Shown piece after piece: positions 1 through 10,819 of a stretch of DNA of 64,000 bases. Under the pieces are notes generated by a model. The model worked only from the letters and a program-made list of their open reading frames with translations. It made no database searches and was not told where the DNA came from. Numbering within the stretch: position 1 is the stretch's first letter; every line of letters starts with the position of its first letter. The translations under genes and the position numbers were made by a program. Origin of the DNA: an uncultured Sulfitobacter sp. (GTDB taxonomy: Bacteria > Pseudomonadota > Alphaproteobacteria > Rhodobacterales > Rhodobacteraceae); the NCBI RefSeq assembly GCF_947497275.1, contig NZ_CANMFS010000004.1:310001-374000 (forward strand), written 5' to 3'.

Positions 1-535
1 CCCGGACGCAAAAGCAACGTTCGAGTTGGCGATGGCGGCCCTGCTTGCTCCGCTGGAGGCGATGCCGCAGGTATTGGTACAGCGTGATTACCACGCGGAG
101 AACCTGTTGTGGCTGCCGGAACGCGCCGGCATCGCACGGGTCGGCCTGCTTGATTTTCAGGACGCGATGTCGGGACATCCGGCATATGATCTCGTCTCGA
201 TTCTTCAGGACGCGCGCCGCGACGTACACCCCGACATCGAGCAGGCCATGATTGCGCGCTATCTGGAACAGAACCCACAGGATGAAGCCAGCTTTCGCGC
301 GGCGTACGCGATTTTGGGTGTGCAGCGAAATCTGCGCATCGTCGGTCTGTTCGCAAAGCTGTGCCTGATAGACGGCAAGGGGCGATACATCGACCTGATC
401 CCCCGCGTCTGGGAGTTCGTCGAACGCAATCTGGCCCATCCGGCACTTGCCCCGGTCGCAAACCATATCCGCGCAACCCTTCCCGCACCCACCCCCGATA
501 TCCTGGCAAAGCTCAAGTCCCAGTGTCCGACGTAG
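1..535 (+). CDS. amgK: AmgK-type N-acetylmuramate/GlcNAc anomeric kinase (5' end outside window)
   Basis: This is the C-terminal part of an aminoglycoside-phosphotransferase-fold sugar kinase; reading frame 2 is open from the window edge, so about 177 residues are visible and the true start lies upstream. The APH catalytic loop is seen as QRDYHAENLLW and the metal-binding motif as LLDFQDA. In the family, AmgK phosphorylates the anomeric carbon of MurNAc or GlcNAc recovered from peptidoglycan. The identification rests mainly on the next gene, which overlaps its end by 13 bp and is a MurU-type uridylyltransferase; together they form the known bypass to UDP-MurNAc. Without the neighbour it could only be called an APH-family phosphotransferase. 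Confidence 0.8.
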   Translation, partial: PDAKATFELAMAALLAPLEAMPQVLVQRDYHAENLLWLPERAGIARVGLLDFQDAMSGHPAYDLVSILQDARRDVHPDIEQAMIARYLEQNPQDEASFRAAYAILGVQRNLRIVGLFAKLCLIDGKGRYIDLIPRVWEFVERNLAHPALAPVANHIRATLPAPTPDILAKLKSQCPT

Positions 536-1212
536 ATTTCCCGGTTCTGATGTTCGCGGCGGGGTTCGGTACACGGATGCTGCACCTCACCGCCGATCGA
601 CCGAAACCGATGGTCGAAGTCGCAGGCCGCCCGCTGATCGGCCACGCGCTCAATCTAGCTGCTGAAACGGACCCGCCGATAATCGTCGCAAACCTGCACT
701 ATCTGCCGGAACAGTTGGAAGCATATCTGCAACCACGGGGCGTCAAAACGTTGCGCGAAACACCGAATATCCTCGACACCGGGGGCGGCCTGCGCAACGC
801 GCTGTCGTTGCTTGGCACCAATCCGGTCATGACGATGAACACCGATGCGATCTGGAGCGGGCCGAACCCGCTGGCGCTCCTGCACGCGGCATGGAGGCCC
901 GACCGCATGGATGCGCTGCTGATGGGCGTGCCTGTTGCGCGCGCGCTTGAACACGACGGACAAGGGGATTTCAGCATCGCACAGGATGGCAGACTGCGCC
1001 GTGGGCCGGGCCTTGTCTATGGGGGTGTCCAGATTATCAAGACCGCACTCTTGCACGAAATCGCGGAACGGTCCTTTTCGCTCAACCTGATCTGGGACAA
1101 GATGCTTGCGAAGGGATCGCTCTTTGGTCTTTCCTACCCGGGAAGATGGTGCGACGTCGGCCATCCGGGCGGCATCGCCACAGCCGAGGAATTGATTGCC
1201 CAAGATGTTTGA
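523..1212 (+). CDS. murU: N-acetylmuramate alpha-1-phosphate uridylyltransferase (MurU-like nucleotidyltransferase)
   Basis: A sugar-1-phosphate nucleotidyltransferase of about 229 residues, the length expected for MurU. The signature LMFAAGFGTRM at the N terminus and the following RPKPMVEVAGRPL form the nucleotide-binding glycine loop; MTMNTDAIW supplies the metal-binding Asp. The reaction in the family is UTP plus MurNAc-1-P to UDP-MurNAc, in the cytoplasm. A GTG at 523, inside the end of amgK, is chosen as start because it gives the full Rossmann N terminus; an ATG at 550 would cut into the first beta strand. The gene overlaps addB by 8 bp and is probably in one transcript with amgK, addB and addA. 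Confidence 0.82.
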   Translation: MSDVDFPVLMFAAGFGTRMLHLTADRPKPMVEVAGRPLIGHALNLAAETDPPIIVANLHYLPEQLEAYLQPRGVKTLRETPNILDTGGGLRNALSLLGTNPVMTMNTDAIWSGPNPLALLHAAWRPDRMDALLMGVPVARALEHDGQGDFSIAQDGRLRRGPGLVYGGVQIIKTALLHEIAERSFSLNLIWDKMLAKGSLFGLSYPGRWCDVGHPGGIATAEELIAQDV

Positions 1213-4153
1213 AGCGCAGACGTCCCCCCGTGTGTTCGGCCTGCCTCCGGGCGTTGATTTTCCGCAGGCGCTCGTTGCCGGGTTGATGAACCGCACCGTG
1301 GGGCAGCCGCCCGAAGCACTTGCGCGTGTCGATCTGATCGTGAACACCGAAAGGATGGCCCGCCGTCTGCGCAAGATGTTCGAGGCGGGTCCGGCGCTGC
1401 TTTTGCCGCGCATCCGGCTGGTCACGGATCTTGCCACGCTGGCGCCCGGCGTGATCGTCCCCGACGGTGCTCCGCCGCTGCGGCGCAGGCTTGAACTGAT
1501 CGGACTGATCGCGGGATTGCTTGACCGATCGCCGGATCTGGCATCGCGCGCCTCGCTGTATGATCTGGCCGACAGTCTTGCCGCGCTGATCGACGAGATG
1601 CAGGGCGAAGGCGTCGCCCCCGATGCGATTGCATCGCTCGATGTGTCGGATCAATCGGGTCATTGGGACCGGGCGAAACAGTTTCTCCAGATCGTGCAAC
1701 TCTATCTTGAGCAGACCGAAGCGGAACCCGACAAGGAAGCACGCCAGCGTACGTTGGTCAGCGCCATCGCGGCATTGTGGGCCGAAAATCCGCCCGACCA
1801 TCCGGTCATCCTTGCTGGATCGACTGGCTCACGCGGCACGACGATGATTCTGATGGAGGCAGTCGCACGATTGCCTCAGGGTGCGCTGGTCCTGCCGGGG
1901 TTCGATTTCGATCTGCCCGGCGATGTCTGGGCCGCGCTGGACGATCCGATGATTTCCGAGGACCATCCGCAGTACCGGTTTTTCCGGCTGATGGAGGCGC
2001 TGGGCAGTTCTCCCAACACCGTTATCCCGTGGCACGACTGCGCCCCCCCCTCGCCCGCGCGCAACAAGCTGATATCGCTATCGCTGCGCCCCGCCCCCGT
2101 CACCGACGCCTGGCGCGTCGAGGGTCCGCGCCTTAAGAACCTTGAGAAAGCCACCGGAGATCTGACGCTGGTACTGGCAGAAACACCGCGCGCGGAAGCT
2201 CTGGCGATCGCATTGCGGCTGCGCAAAGCCGCCGAGACCGGCCAGACCGCTGCCTTGATCACGCCGGATCGGATGCTCAGCCGCCGCGTCACCTCGGCGC
2301 TGAGCCGTTGGGACATCCTGCCCGACGACAGTGCCGGCACCCCGCTGCACCTGTCACCACCGGGGCGTTTTCTGCGCCACGTTGCGGCGCTTTTGCCGCG
2401 ACGTCTGGATGCGGAGGCGCTTTTGACCCTGCTGAAGCATCCGCTGACCCACAGCGGCGTAAACCGAAATCTGCATCAACTCTACACACAGCGCGCCGAA
2501 GCCGCCATTCGCGATGCCGGCATGCCTTATCCAACGGCGGATGCCTTTGAAGCGTTGTGCAGAGCGGCGGCACCCGATGACGAAGGCATGGGGCGCTGGG
2601 CCGCGTGGGTCGCGCAGGCCCTGATGGCGCGGGACGACGATACGCCGCGCCCGCTGACCCATTGGGTGCACCTGCACCTCGAAATTGCAGAAAAATTGGC
2701 CGCGGGTCCTGACGGTGGCGACGCCCACGAACTGTGGCAACAAAACGCGGGCCAGAAAGCGAGGTCCGTAATGCAGGATCTCGAAAACGAGGCTGCTTTC
2801 GGAACGGCCCTTTCCGCCACCGACTATGCCGATCTGGTCGGTGCCCTGTTGGCGAATGGCGAGGTCCGCGACCGGGACGCACCGCACCCCGATATCATGA
2901 TCTGGGGTACGATGGAGGCGCGCGTTCAGGGCGCCGATCTGGTGATCCTCGGCGGACTGAATGACGGCACATGGCCTGAGGCGCCCGCACCCGATCCGTG
3001 GCTCAACCGCAAAATGCGGAACGACGCGGGCCTTCTGCTGCCCGAGCGGCGTGTCGGTCTGGCGGCCCATGATTATCAACAGGCGGTCTGTGCGCGCGAA
3101 GTCTGGATCACCCGGTCGATCCGCTCAGATGATGCCGAAACGGTGCCGTCACGATGGATCAACCGGTTGGGCAACCTGATGAATGGGCTGCCGAGGCAAG
3201 GGGGTACTGCCGCATGGGCGGCGATGATCGCACGCGGCGACCGGTGGTTGGGGCAGGCGCGCGCGCTTGAAGCCGTCGCGCGCACGCCTGGTGCAATGCG
3301 TCCGTCGCCGCGCCCGCCTGTGTCAGCGCGGCCCCGAAAACTGTCGGTGACTGAGATAAAGACACTGATCCGGGACCCATACGCGATCTACGCGCGACAC
3401 AGCCTGCGCCTTCGTCCGCTTTCGGCTCTGGTCCAGTCTCCCGACGCGCCGCTGCGCGGCATTGTCGTGCATCAGGTCATGGAAGACTTCGTAAAGGCGG
3501 TGATCGACGATGGCGACCGGTTGAACCCCGCTTATCTGATGGAAACCGCGCAGCGTGTGCTTGACGAGATCGCCCCGTGGCCAGCGGCGCGGACGATGTG
3601 GCTTGCCGGAATTGCCCGGATCGCGGACTGGTTCGTCGACGCCGAACGGGCACGGTTGCAAAACGCATCCCCCATTGCCTTTGAGGACGATGCGCGGGGC
3701 AATCTGAACCTTGGCACGCCTGACTTCACCCTGGTGTGCAAGGCCGACAGGGTGGACCGCGACCGCGACGGCGCGATCCAGATTTATGATTACAAGACCG
3801 GCAAGCCGCCCAGCGCCAAACAACAGCGTCTGTTCGACAAGCAATTGCTCATCGAAGCCGCCATGATCGAGCAGGGTGCGTTCAGAACGATCGGGCCTGC
3901 GCTTGTCTCGCACGCCGCTTTCATCGGCTTGGGAAGCGCGCCGGTGGAAGAGCCCGCGCCGTTGACCGAAGAGCCGCCCGGCGAAGTTCTGGAGAATTTG
4001 CGCACGCTTATCACGCAGTACCTCGATCCCGCGCAGGGGTTCACCGCGCGCCGGATGATGGAGCAGGACAAGTTCGCCGGCACCTACGACCAGCTTGCCC
4101 GATACGGCGAATGGGATGATTCCGACCCCGCCGCACCGGAGGACGTGATATGA
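1205..4153 (+). CDS. addB: Double-strand break repair protein AddB
   Basis: The B subunit (about 982 residues) of the AddAB helicase-nuclease that resects double-strand breaks and loads RecA. The alphaproteobacterial AddB features are present: a degenerate P-loop-like ILAGSTGSRGTT near residue 205 and a C-terminal RecB-type nuclease with IQIYDYKTGKP near residue 860, whose Asp and Lys fit the PD-(D/E)xK site. The four-cysteine iron-sulfur staple known from Bacillus AddB is not visible around this nuclease. The ATG at 1205 is preferred over a TTG at 1196. It overlaps addA by the ATGA arrangement, so the two subunits are probably translationally coupled. Confidence 0.93.
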   Translation: MFEAQTSPRVFGLPPGVDFPQALVAGLMNRTVGQPPEALARVDLIVNTERMARRLRKMFEAGPALLLPRIRLVTDLATLAPGVIVPDGAPPLRRRLELIGLIAGLLDRSPDLASRASLYDLADSLAALIDEMQGEGVAPDAIASLDVSDQSGHWDRAKQFLQIVQLYLEQTEAEPDKEARQRTLVSAIAALWAENPPDHPVILAGSTGSRGTTMILMEAVARLPQGALVLPGFDFDLPGDVWAALDDPMISEDHPQYRFFRLMEALGSSPNTVIPWHDCAPPSPARNKLISLSLRPAPVTDAWRVEGPRLKNLEKATGDLTLVLAETPRAEALAIALRLRKAAETGQTAALITPDRMLSRRVTSALSRWDILPDDSAGTPLHLSPPGRFLRHVAALLPRRLDAEALLTLLKHPLTHSGVNRNLHQLYTQRAEAAIRDAGMPYPTADAFEALCRAAAPDDEGMGRWAAWVAQALMARDDDTPRPLTHWVHLHLEIAEKLAAGPDGGDAHELWQQNAGQKARSVMQDLENEAAFGTALSATDYADLVGALLANGEVRDRDAPHPDIMIWGTMEARVQGADLVILGGLNDGTWPEAPAPDPWLNRKMRNDAGLLLPERRVGLAAHDYQQAVCAREVWITRSIRSDDAETVPSRWINRLGNLMNGLPRQGGTAAWAAMIARGDRWLGQARALEAVARTPGAMRPSPRPPVSARPRKLSVTEIKTLIRDPYAIYARHSLRLRPLSALVQSPDAPLRGIVVHQVMEDFVKAVIDDGDRLNPAYLMETAQRVLDEIAPWPAARTMWLAGIARIADWFVDAERARLQNASPIAFEDDARGNLNLGTPDFTLVCKADRVDRDRDGAIQIYDYKTGKPPSAKQQRLFDKQLLIEAAMIEQGAFRTIGPALVSHAAFIGLGSAPVEEPAPLTEEPPGEVLENLRTLITQYLDPAQGFTARRMMEQDKFAGTYDQLARYGEWDDSDPAAPEDVI

Positions 4154-7100
4154 ACGATCTGCCGCACTGGAACGACGCCACCCGCGCACAGATCGCAGCG
4201 GCACGGCCCGACCTTTCGACCTGGCTCAGCGCGAATGCCGGATCGGGCAAGACCCGCGTTCTGACAGATCGGGTGGCGCGGTTGTTGCTGACCGGGGTCG
4301 AACCCCAGCGGATCCTGTGCCTGACCTACACCAAGGCCGCTGCGTCCGAGATGCAGAACCGCCTGTTCCAGCGTCTGGGCGAATGGGCGATGATGGAGGA
4401 CGATGCCCTGCGCGCCAGTCTGCGCGATCTTGGCGTACTGCATGAGATCGCCGCGTCAGAATTGAAGCGGGCGCGCACCCTTTTCGCGCAGGCCATCGAG
4501 ACGCCGGGCGGGCTCAAGATCCAGACGATCCACTCGTTTTGTGCGGCCCTGCTGCGCCGCTTTCCTCTGGAGGCGCGGGTCAGCCCCCAGTTCAAGGAGA
4601 TCGAGGACCGCGCGGCGGAGCTATTGCGGGCCGAGATACTGGATGCGATGGCGGACGGGCCGGATGCTGCGCTGGTGAGCGATATTGCCAGACACTACAC
4701 CGGCGGCGACTTCACGTCCCTGATGCAATCTATCACCGGTAAACGGGAATTGTTCGCCGAGGCGGCCAAAAACGCCGACCTGGCTGCTCTGTTCGATCTT
4801 CCGCCCGATTTCGATGCAAAGGATCTTCCCGGTTTCGTGCTCGATAAATCGGTGGCAAGCTGGCTGCCGCAGGCGATCGAGGTGCTGCGCGATCAATCCC
4901 CGACGATGGTGAAAATGGCTGATGCTCTTGCCACAATCGACGTGATACAGCCGACACAAGCGGATTTACTTGCTCTCAAGACACAGTTTCTGTTTCAGAC
5001 CAAAGGCATTTTCCGAGCCGAAGCAAAGCTGAAATCCGTGCCGACAAAGAAGGCACAGGATGCGCTGGGCACGACACTGCTCGCGTTTCAGGATCTGATG
5101 GAGCGTACCGCGCAGGCGCATGATCTGGAAATGCGGGCGATCAACGTGGCGCGTACGGGTGCGCTGCACCGGTTTGCCGACCGCTTTATCGCGCGCTACG
5201 AGGCTGAAAAGCAAAAACGCGGGTGGCTCGATTTCGACGATCTCATCTTGCGCGCGCGGGCGCTGCTTAACGATCCGAAGGTTGCGGCCTGGGTGCTCTA
5301 CCGCATCGACGGCGGCATTGATCACATTCTCGTCGACGAGGCGCAGGACACGTCGCCGCGCCAGTGGGACGTTATCGAAAAGCTGACGGACGAGTTTTCA
5401 AGTGGCACCGGCGCGCGTGAGGTCGAGGACCGGACGCTTTTTGTCGTCGGTGACAAGAAACAGTCGATCTATTCCTTTCAGGGCGCGGACCCGCGCGAAT
5501 TCGATCTCAAGCGCGAGAGCTTTCGGGAAAAACTGGAAGGCGCGCACCTTCAGTTCCAGAGCCGAAGCCTCGATTACTCGTTCCGGTCATCGGCAGCGAT
5601 CCTCGGCGCGGTCGATCAGACGTTCAATACGGAACCAGAGCCGCGCCTGGACGCGCACCTCAACCACTTGCCATTCAAAGAATTTTTGCCCGGTCGCGTC
5701 GATCTCTGGCCGTGGATCGAACCGAATGGCGGCGGCGAAGAGGAGCCAGACTGGACCGATCCCGTGGACCGCAAAAGCGCACAGCATCACACGGTCATCC
5801 TTGCCGAGCGAATTGCCTCACAAATCAAGCATTTAATCGAGGGCGCGCATTATATCCCTGATGAAGGGCCGGACCGGAAGACGATCCGCCGCCGGATCCG
5901 GGCGGGCGATTTCCTGATCCTCGTACAGGGGCGCACCGCCCTGTTCTCCGAGATCATCCGCGCGTGCAAGGCTGCAGAACTGCCCATCGCGGGCGCGGAC
6001 CGGCTCAAGGTCGGTGCGGAGCTTGCCGTGCGCGACATTGGCGCCCTGCTGTCGTTTCTTGCCACGCCGGATGACAGCCTGTCGCTGGCGACTGCGCTGC
6101 GCTCTCCGCTGTTTGGGTGGGATGAGCAGGCACTGTTTACGCTGGCCCACCACCGGACGGAAAAGCAACTGTGGCAATCACTGCGCAGCCAGACCGACCG
6201 CTATCCCGAAACGCTGAGCATGCTGCGCGATCTGCGCGGGCAGATCGATTTTCTGCGCCCTTATGACCTGATCGAACGGATCCTGACCCGGCACGAAGGG
6301 CGGCGCAACCTGCTTGCCCGTCTGGGCACAGAGGCGGAGGACGGGATCGACGCGCTTCTGACGCAGGCGCTGGCCTATGAGCAGACATCGATCCCCAGCC
6401 TGACCGGTTTCCTGGAATGGATGCAAGCCGACGACCTGGAGATCAAACGCCAGATCGACAGTGCATCGGACCAGATCAGGGTGATGTCGGTACACGGTGC
6501 AAAGGGGCTGGAGGCGCCAATCGTCATCCTGCCCGACACCGGACTGCGCGCGGAGACGGTGCGCGATGACATCATCACGCTGGACGGTGTCCCGATCTGG
6601 AAGCCGACGGCCGCCGAGGCCCCCACGATTGTGACTGCACGTCTTGACACCTTGAAAGAAACGCAGGCGCAGGAACGGTTACGCCTTTTGTATGTCGCCA
6701 TGACGCGCGCGGAAAAATGGCTGATCGTCGCGGCAGCGGGCAAGCTTTCGGCGCAGAAGACCGATTGGTATCAAATGGTCGAGACCGCGATGGAGCACCT
6801 GAACGCGGTTCCGTTCGAGGATGGGCCCGCAAGCGGATTGCGCTATCAAACCCATGACTGGGATGCACCCGAAAGAGATGATGCAACACGTCCGACGGTT
6901 GATTTGCCTGAATTGGAGCCTGTTTTCACGCGCCCTGCACCCCCACCGCCACCACGCCGCGAAACGGTGATACCTTCCGATATGGAGGGGGCGAAGGCGT
7001 TGCCCGGCGAGAGTGGGTTGGACGAGGATGCAGCCAAAACCTACGGCTCCCTTGTGCATCTCCTGCTGGAACATCTTTGTGCGCTTCCCCCCGGTCAACG

Positions 7101-7548
7101 TCCCGACGCTGCAGAGCAGCTGTCGCGCACTGCAGATCCGGCACATGCTGCGGAGGCCATCGCAGAGACGCTATCGGTACTGGACGACCCTTCCCTCTCG
7201 TTCATCTTCGCGCCGGATACGTTGGCGGAGGTGGCTCTGACCGCATCACTGGGCGATGATCCGCTCTACGGAGTGATCGACCGGTTGATCGTAACCCCCG
7301 ACCGCATCCTTGCCATCGACTTCAAGACCAACCGCACCGTCCCGGACAGCGCCGCCAGCTGCCCCGAAGGGCTTTTGCGGCAGATGGGCGCGTATGCGCA
7401 CGCGCTCAGGGCAATTTATCCGGACCGTCGAATTGAGACAGCGATCCTCTGGACCCGCGACGGATCGCTCATGCCGCTTCCCGACGAAACAGTGTCTTCC
7501 GCCTTGCTTCGTACAGGCTACCTTGACGCAGCCGCTCGGCGTTCATAG
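4150..7548 (+). CDS. addA: Double-strand break repair helicase AddA
   Basis: UvrD/Rep-family superfamily-1 helicase fused to a RecB nuclease, 1132 residues. Walker A is SANAGSGKT at residues 27-35, Walker B is VDEAQDTSP near residue 397, helicase motif III/IV is seen in VVGDKKQSIYSFQGADP, and motif VI is LLYVAMTRAE. The C-terminal nuclease has AIDFKTNR near residue 1056 and a following QMGAYAHAL (the QxxxY motif). With AddB it unwinds and degrades broken ends until a Chi-like signal. Length and domain order are normal. Its last 30 bp carry a TTGACG that may be the -35 element of the trxA promoter. Confidence 0.95.
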   Translation: MNDLPHWNDATRAQIAAARPDLSTWLSANAGSGKTRVLTDRVARLLLTGVEPQRILCLTYTKAAASEMQNRLFQRLGEWAMMEDDALRASLRDLGVLHEIAASELKRARTLFAQAIETPGGLKIQTIHSFCAALLRRFPLEARVSPQFKEIEDRAAELLRAEILDAMADGPDAALVSDIARHYTGGDFTSLMQSITGKRELFAEAAKNADLAALFDLPPDFDAKDLPGFVLDKSVASWLPQAIEVLRDQSPTMVKMADALATIDVIQPTQADLLALKTQFLFQTKGIFRAEAKLKSVPTKKAQDALGTTLLAFQDLMERTAQAHDLEMRAINVARTGALHRFADRFIARYEAEKQKRGWLDFDDLILRARALLNDPKVAAWVLYRIDGGIDHILVDEAQDTSPRQWDVIEKLTDEFSSGTGAREVEDRTLFVVGDKKQSIYSFQGADPREFDLKRESFREKLEGAHLQFQSRSLDYSFRSSAAILGAVDQTFNTEPEPRLDAHLNHLPFKEFLPGRVDLWPWIEPNGGGEEEPDWTDPVDRKSAQHHTVILAERIASQIKHLIEGAHYIPDEGPDRKTIRRRIRAGDFLILVQGRTALFSEIIRACKAAELPIAGADRLKVGAELAVRDIGALLSFLATPDDSLSLATALRSPLFGWDEQALFTLAHHRTEKQLWQSLRSQTDRYPETLSMLRDLRGQIDFLRPYDLIERILTRHEGRRNLLARLGTEAEDGIDALLTQALAYEQTSIPSLTGFLEWMQADDLEIKRQIDSASDQIRVMSVHGAKGLEAPIVILPDTGLRAETVRDDIITLDGVPIWKPTAAEAPTIVTARLDTLKETQAQERLRLLYVAMTRAEKWLIVAAAGKLSAQKTDWYQMVETAMEHLNAVPFEDGPASGLRYQTHDWDAPERDDATRPTVDLPELEPVFTRPAPPPPPRRETVIPSDMEGAKALPGESGLDEDAAKTYGSLVHLLLEHLCALPPGQRPDAAEQLSRTADPAHAAEAIAETLSVLDDPSLSFIFAPDTLAEVALTASLGDDPLYGVIDRLIVTPDRILAIDFKTNRTVPDSAASCPEGLLRQMGAYAHALRAIYPDRRIETAILWTRDGSLMPLPDETVSSALLRTGYLDAAARRS

Positions 7549-7581
7549 GTATCTTTCAACAGTCACCCTCAGGAGAATATC

Positions 7582-7902
7582 ATGGCCACAGTTGCAGTCA
7601 CCGACGCCACCTTCGATGCCGAAGTCAAAAATTCCGACATCCCCGTTGTGGTGGATTTCTGGGCCGAATGGTGTGGCCCTTGCAAACAAATCGGTCCGTC
7701 GCTTGAAGAGCTGTCCACCGAGATGGACGGCAAGGTCAAGATCGTCAAAGTGAACGTCGACGAGAACCCGAATTCCCCTGCCCAGATGGGCGTGCGCGGC
7801 ATTCCGGCGCTCTTTATCTTCAAGGACGGTGAAGTCGTCTCGAACATGGCGGGTGCACGGCCCAAGGCAGCACTGCAAAGCTGGATTGAAGATTCGATCT
7901 GA
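7582..7902 (+). CDS. trxA: Thioredoxin 1
   Basis: Classical cytoplasmic thioredoxin of 106 residues, the normal length. The redox site WCGPC is at residues 30-34, the buried Asp is in VVDFWAEW, and the cis-proline loop is GIPALFIF. It reduces protein disulfides with electrons from thioredoxin reductase, and serves ribonucleotide reductase and peroxiredoxins. The start is supported by AGGAG 8 bases upstream. It follows addA by 33 bp and ends at a clear intrinsic terminator, so it may be transcribed both with addBA and from its own promoter. Confidence 0.97.
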   Translation: MATVAVTDATFDAEVKNSDIPVVVDFWAEWCGPCKQIGPSLEELSTEMDGKVKIVKVNVDENPNSPAQMGVRGIPALFIFKDGEVVSNMAGARPKAALQSWIEDSI

Positions 7903-7929
7903 GTTCTGCGAACCCGCGAACGAACCAAG

Positions 7930-7956
7930 GGCGTCCCGAATGAGGGGCGCCTTTTT
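7930..7956 (+). terminator. Rho-independent terminator after trxA
   Basis: An 8-bp stem GGCGTCCC / GGGGCGCC (one U-G wobble) with a 6-base loop is followed directly by five T. It lies between the stop codons of trxA and the reverse gene at 7957-8853. Confidence 0.8.
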
Positions 7957-8853
7957 CTATTCCAGCCAACCGAAACGGCGAAATCGCGCCGCGATGCGCA
8001 TTTCCGCATCGGGTCGGCCCGCGTTGATGCATTTTTTTTGCCAGAACCAGTGCAGATACCCCGCATAGTCGGGACACTTGGCATCCAGCAGCGCAAAGCT
8101 CCGTGCGAGATCGGCAAGATCGGCTTTTACCGCGATATGATGAAAATCCACGCGGGCAAACAGGAGAGCCGGTTTGCGAAAGAAATAGCCATTGAACGCG
8201 ACCGACGAATTCTGCGTCACCACGCAATCGCAGGTCCGCAGCAGTGCGTCCATGCCACCCTGACGCACGGTCAAGCGCGGATGTGCGGCTTCCAGTTCAT
8301 ACAGCGCCGCGTGTTCGTCGGCGCTGTATTGCTCTTTTGGGTGAAGCGCCGCGACAATGGGGCGCTCGTCCGCTGCAAGGCAAGCCTCGACCATCCGGAT
8401 CGGGCTACAGTGCTGAAAACTGCGGTGGCGCGTGATGCGGCCCTGTAGCGGAATATAGATGAAACCGTTGCGCGACGTGCGCTGCGGCAGATCACCGAAA
8501 AGCCGCTTTTGCCAGAAGGTGTAGAACCGGTCGGCCTCGGCGCGGTCAATGTCTTCGCCATCGAAATTCGCGCACGCCACATCCCACTGCCAGCGCGCGG
8601 CGGATCTTTCGATCTGCCAAAAGGGATAGTGGTACACCCGCCGGAAAACGAGTCCCTGCGGATCCGGCGGCTCCTTCATATGGCTTAACGAATACCCGCC
8701 ACGATGCGGTGCGCCGAAATCGCGGTATGTGACCCTGATACCGGCGTTTTGCAGGACAGACGCGACCTTGCCGATGAAGTTGTGCTTACCCGCGGCGGCA
8801 CTCTCGCGCAGGTCCGGCTCCATATAGAATGTCACGTCTTCGGGGTAATCCAT
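7957..8853 (-). CDS. Capsule-polysaccharide-synthesis-like protein (GT-B fold suspected), function unknown
   Basis: About 298 residues, no signal peptide and no membrane segment. Two segments resemble the CMP-Kdo-dependent capsule transferase/Capsule_synth type: VAALHPKEQYSADEH (a phosphate-loop-like HPKE) and VVTQNSSVAFNGYFFRKPAL (a Q/NSSV loop common to the C-terminal half of GT-B enzymes that read surface polysaccharides). This is resemblance, not proof. The frame stays open upstream across hslV, but that part is shadow coding; the ATG at 8853 is the first sensible start, with a GTG at 8919 as alternative. It stands alone between trxA and hslV, divergent from hslV and convergent with trxA. 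Confidence 0.5.
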   Translation of the reverse strand: MDYPEDVTFYMEPDLRESAAAGKHNFIGKVASVLQNAGIRVTYRDFGAPHRGGYSLSHMKEPPDPQGLVFRRVYHYPFWQIERSAARWQWDVACANFDGEDIDRAEADRFYTFWQKRLFGDLPQRTSRNGFIYIPLQGRITRHRSFQHCSPIRMVEACLAADERPIVAALHPKEQYSADEHAALYELEAAHPRLTVRQGGMDALLRTCDCVVTQNSSVAFNGYFFRKPALLFARVDFHHIAVKADLADLARSFALLDAKCPDYAGYLHWFWQKKCINAGRPDAEMRIAARFRRFGWLE

Positions 8854-8897
8854 CGTGCCGACGCTACTGCCCAGCGCCGGACGCAACAAGGCCTGCC

Positions 8898-8926
8898 CTT
8901 GTCCCTTTGCGGACGCCACGCCATAT
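8898..8926 (+). promoter_or_regulatory. Possible heat-shock (RpoH-type) promoter of hslVU
   Basis: CTTG at 8898-8901 and CCATAT at 8921-8926 resemble the two halves of a sigma-32 promoter with usual spacing. A start near 8933 would leave a short leader with GGAGG before the hslV ATG. This is a match by eye; hslVU is heat-induced in many bacteria. Confidence 0.35.
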
Positions 8927-8949
8927 AGACCGTAACAAACGGAGGTCTT

Positions 8950-9503
8950 ATGACGCGTGAAGAATTTCCCGGTTGGCACGGTACAACCATCATCGGTGTC
9001 AAGAAGGGCGGCGAGGTCGTGATTGCGGGCGACGGGCAGGTCAGTCTTGGCCAGACCGTGATCAAGGGCACCGCGCGCAAGGTGCGCAGGCTGTCGCCAG
9101 GCGGACATGAAATCGTTGCGGGCTTTGCTGGATCGACTGCGGATGCCTTTGCCCTGCTCGAACGGCTCGAGGTCAAACTTGAAGCGACACCGGGGCAGCT
9201 TGCCCGTGCCAGCGTGGAGCTGGCCAAGGATTGGCGGACGGACAAATATCTGCAAAAACTCGAAGCGATGCTGATCGTGACAGATGGCGAGGATATGTTC
9301 GTGATCACCGGTGCCGGTGACGTGCTGGAGCCGGAACACAACGTCGCGGCGATCGGGTCGGGCGGCAACTTTGCCCTCGCCGCCGCGCGCGGCATGATCG
9401 ACAGCGACCGCGACGCCGAAACCGTGGCGCGCGACGCGATGAAGATCGCCGCCGATATCTGCGTTTATACCAACGGCAACCTGACCGTGGAGAGCATCAA
9501 GAA

Positions 9504-9507
<4 letters not shown>
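8950..9507 (+). CDS. hslV: ATP-dependent protease subunit HslV (ClpQ)
   Basis: Proteasome-beta-like peptidase of 185 residues that forms the double hexamer core of the HslUV protease. The sequence [13 protein letters not shown] shows the autoprocessing point: Gly11 is followed by the catalytic Thr12. [10 protein letters not shown] and [13 protein letters not shown] are family blocks. GGAGG lies 4 bases before the ATG. The 4-bp ATGA overlap with hslU indicates a two-gene operon with translational coupling. It acts in the cytoplasm on unfolded and regulatory proteins. Confidence 0.97.
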
Positions 9508-10811
<1,304 letters not shown>

Positions 10812-10819
10812 CCCTTTCC

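Noticed and set aside
8854-9339. N-terminal extension of the capsule-like gene across hslV
   Set aside because: The extra residues are antisense to HslV, whose motifs are complete; the ATG at 8853 is a sensible start.
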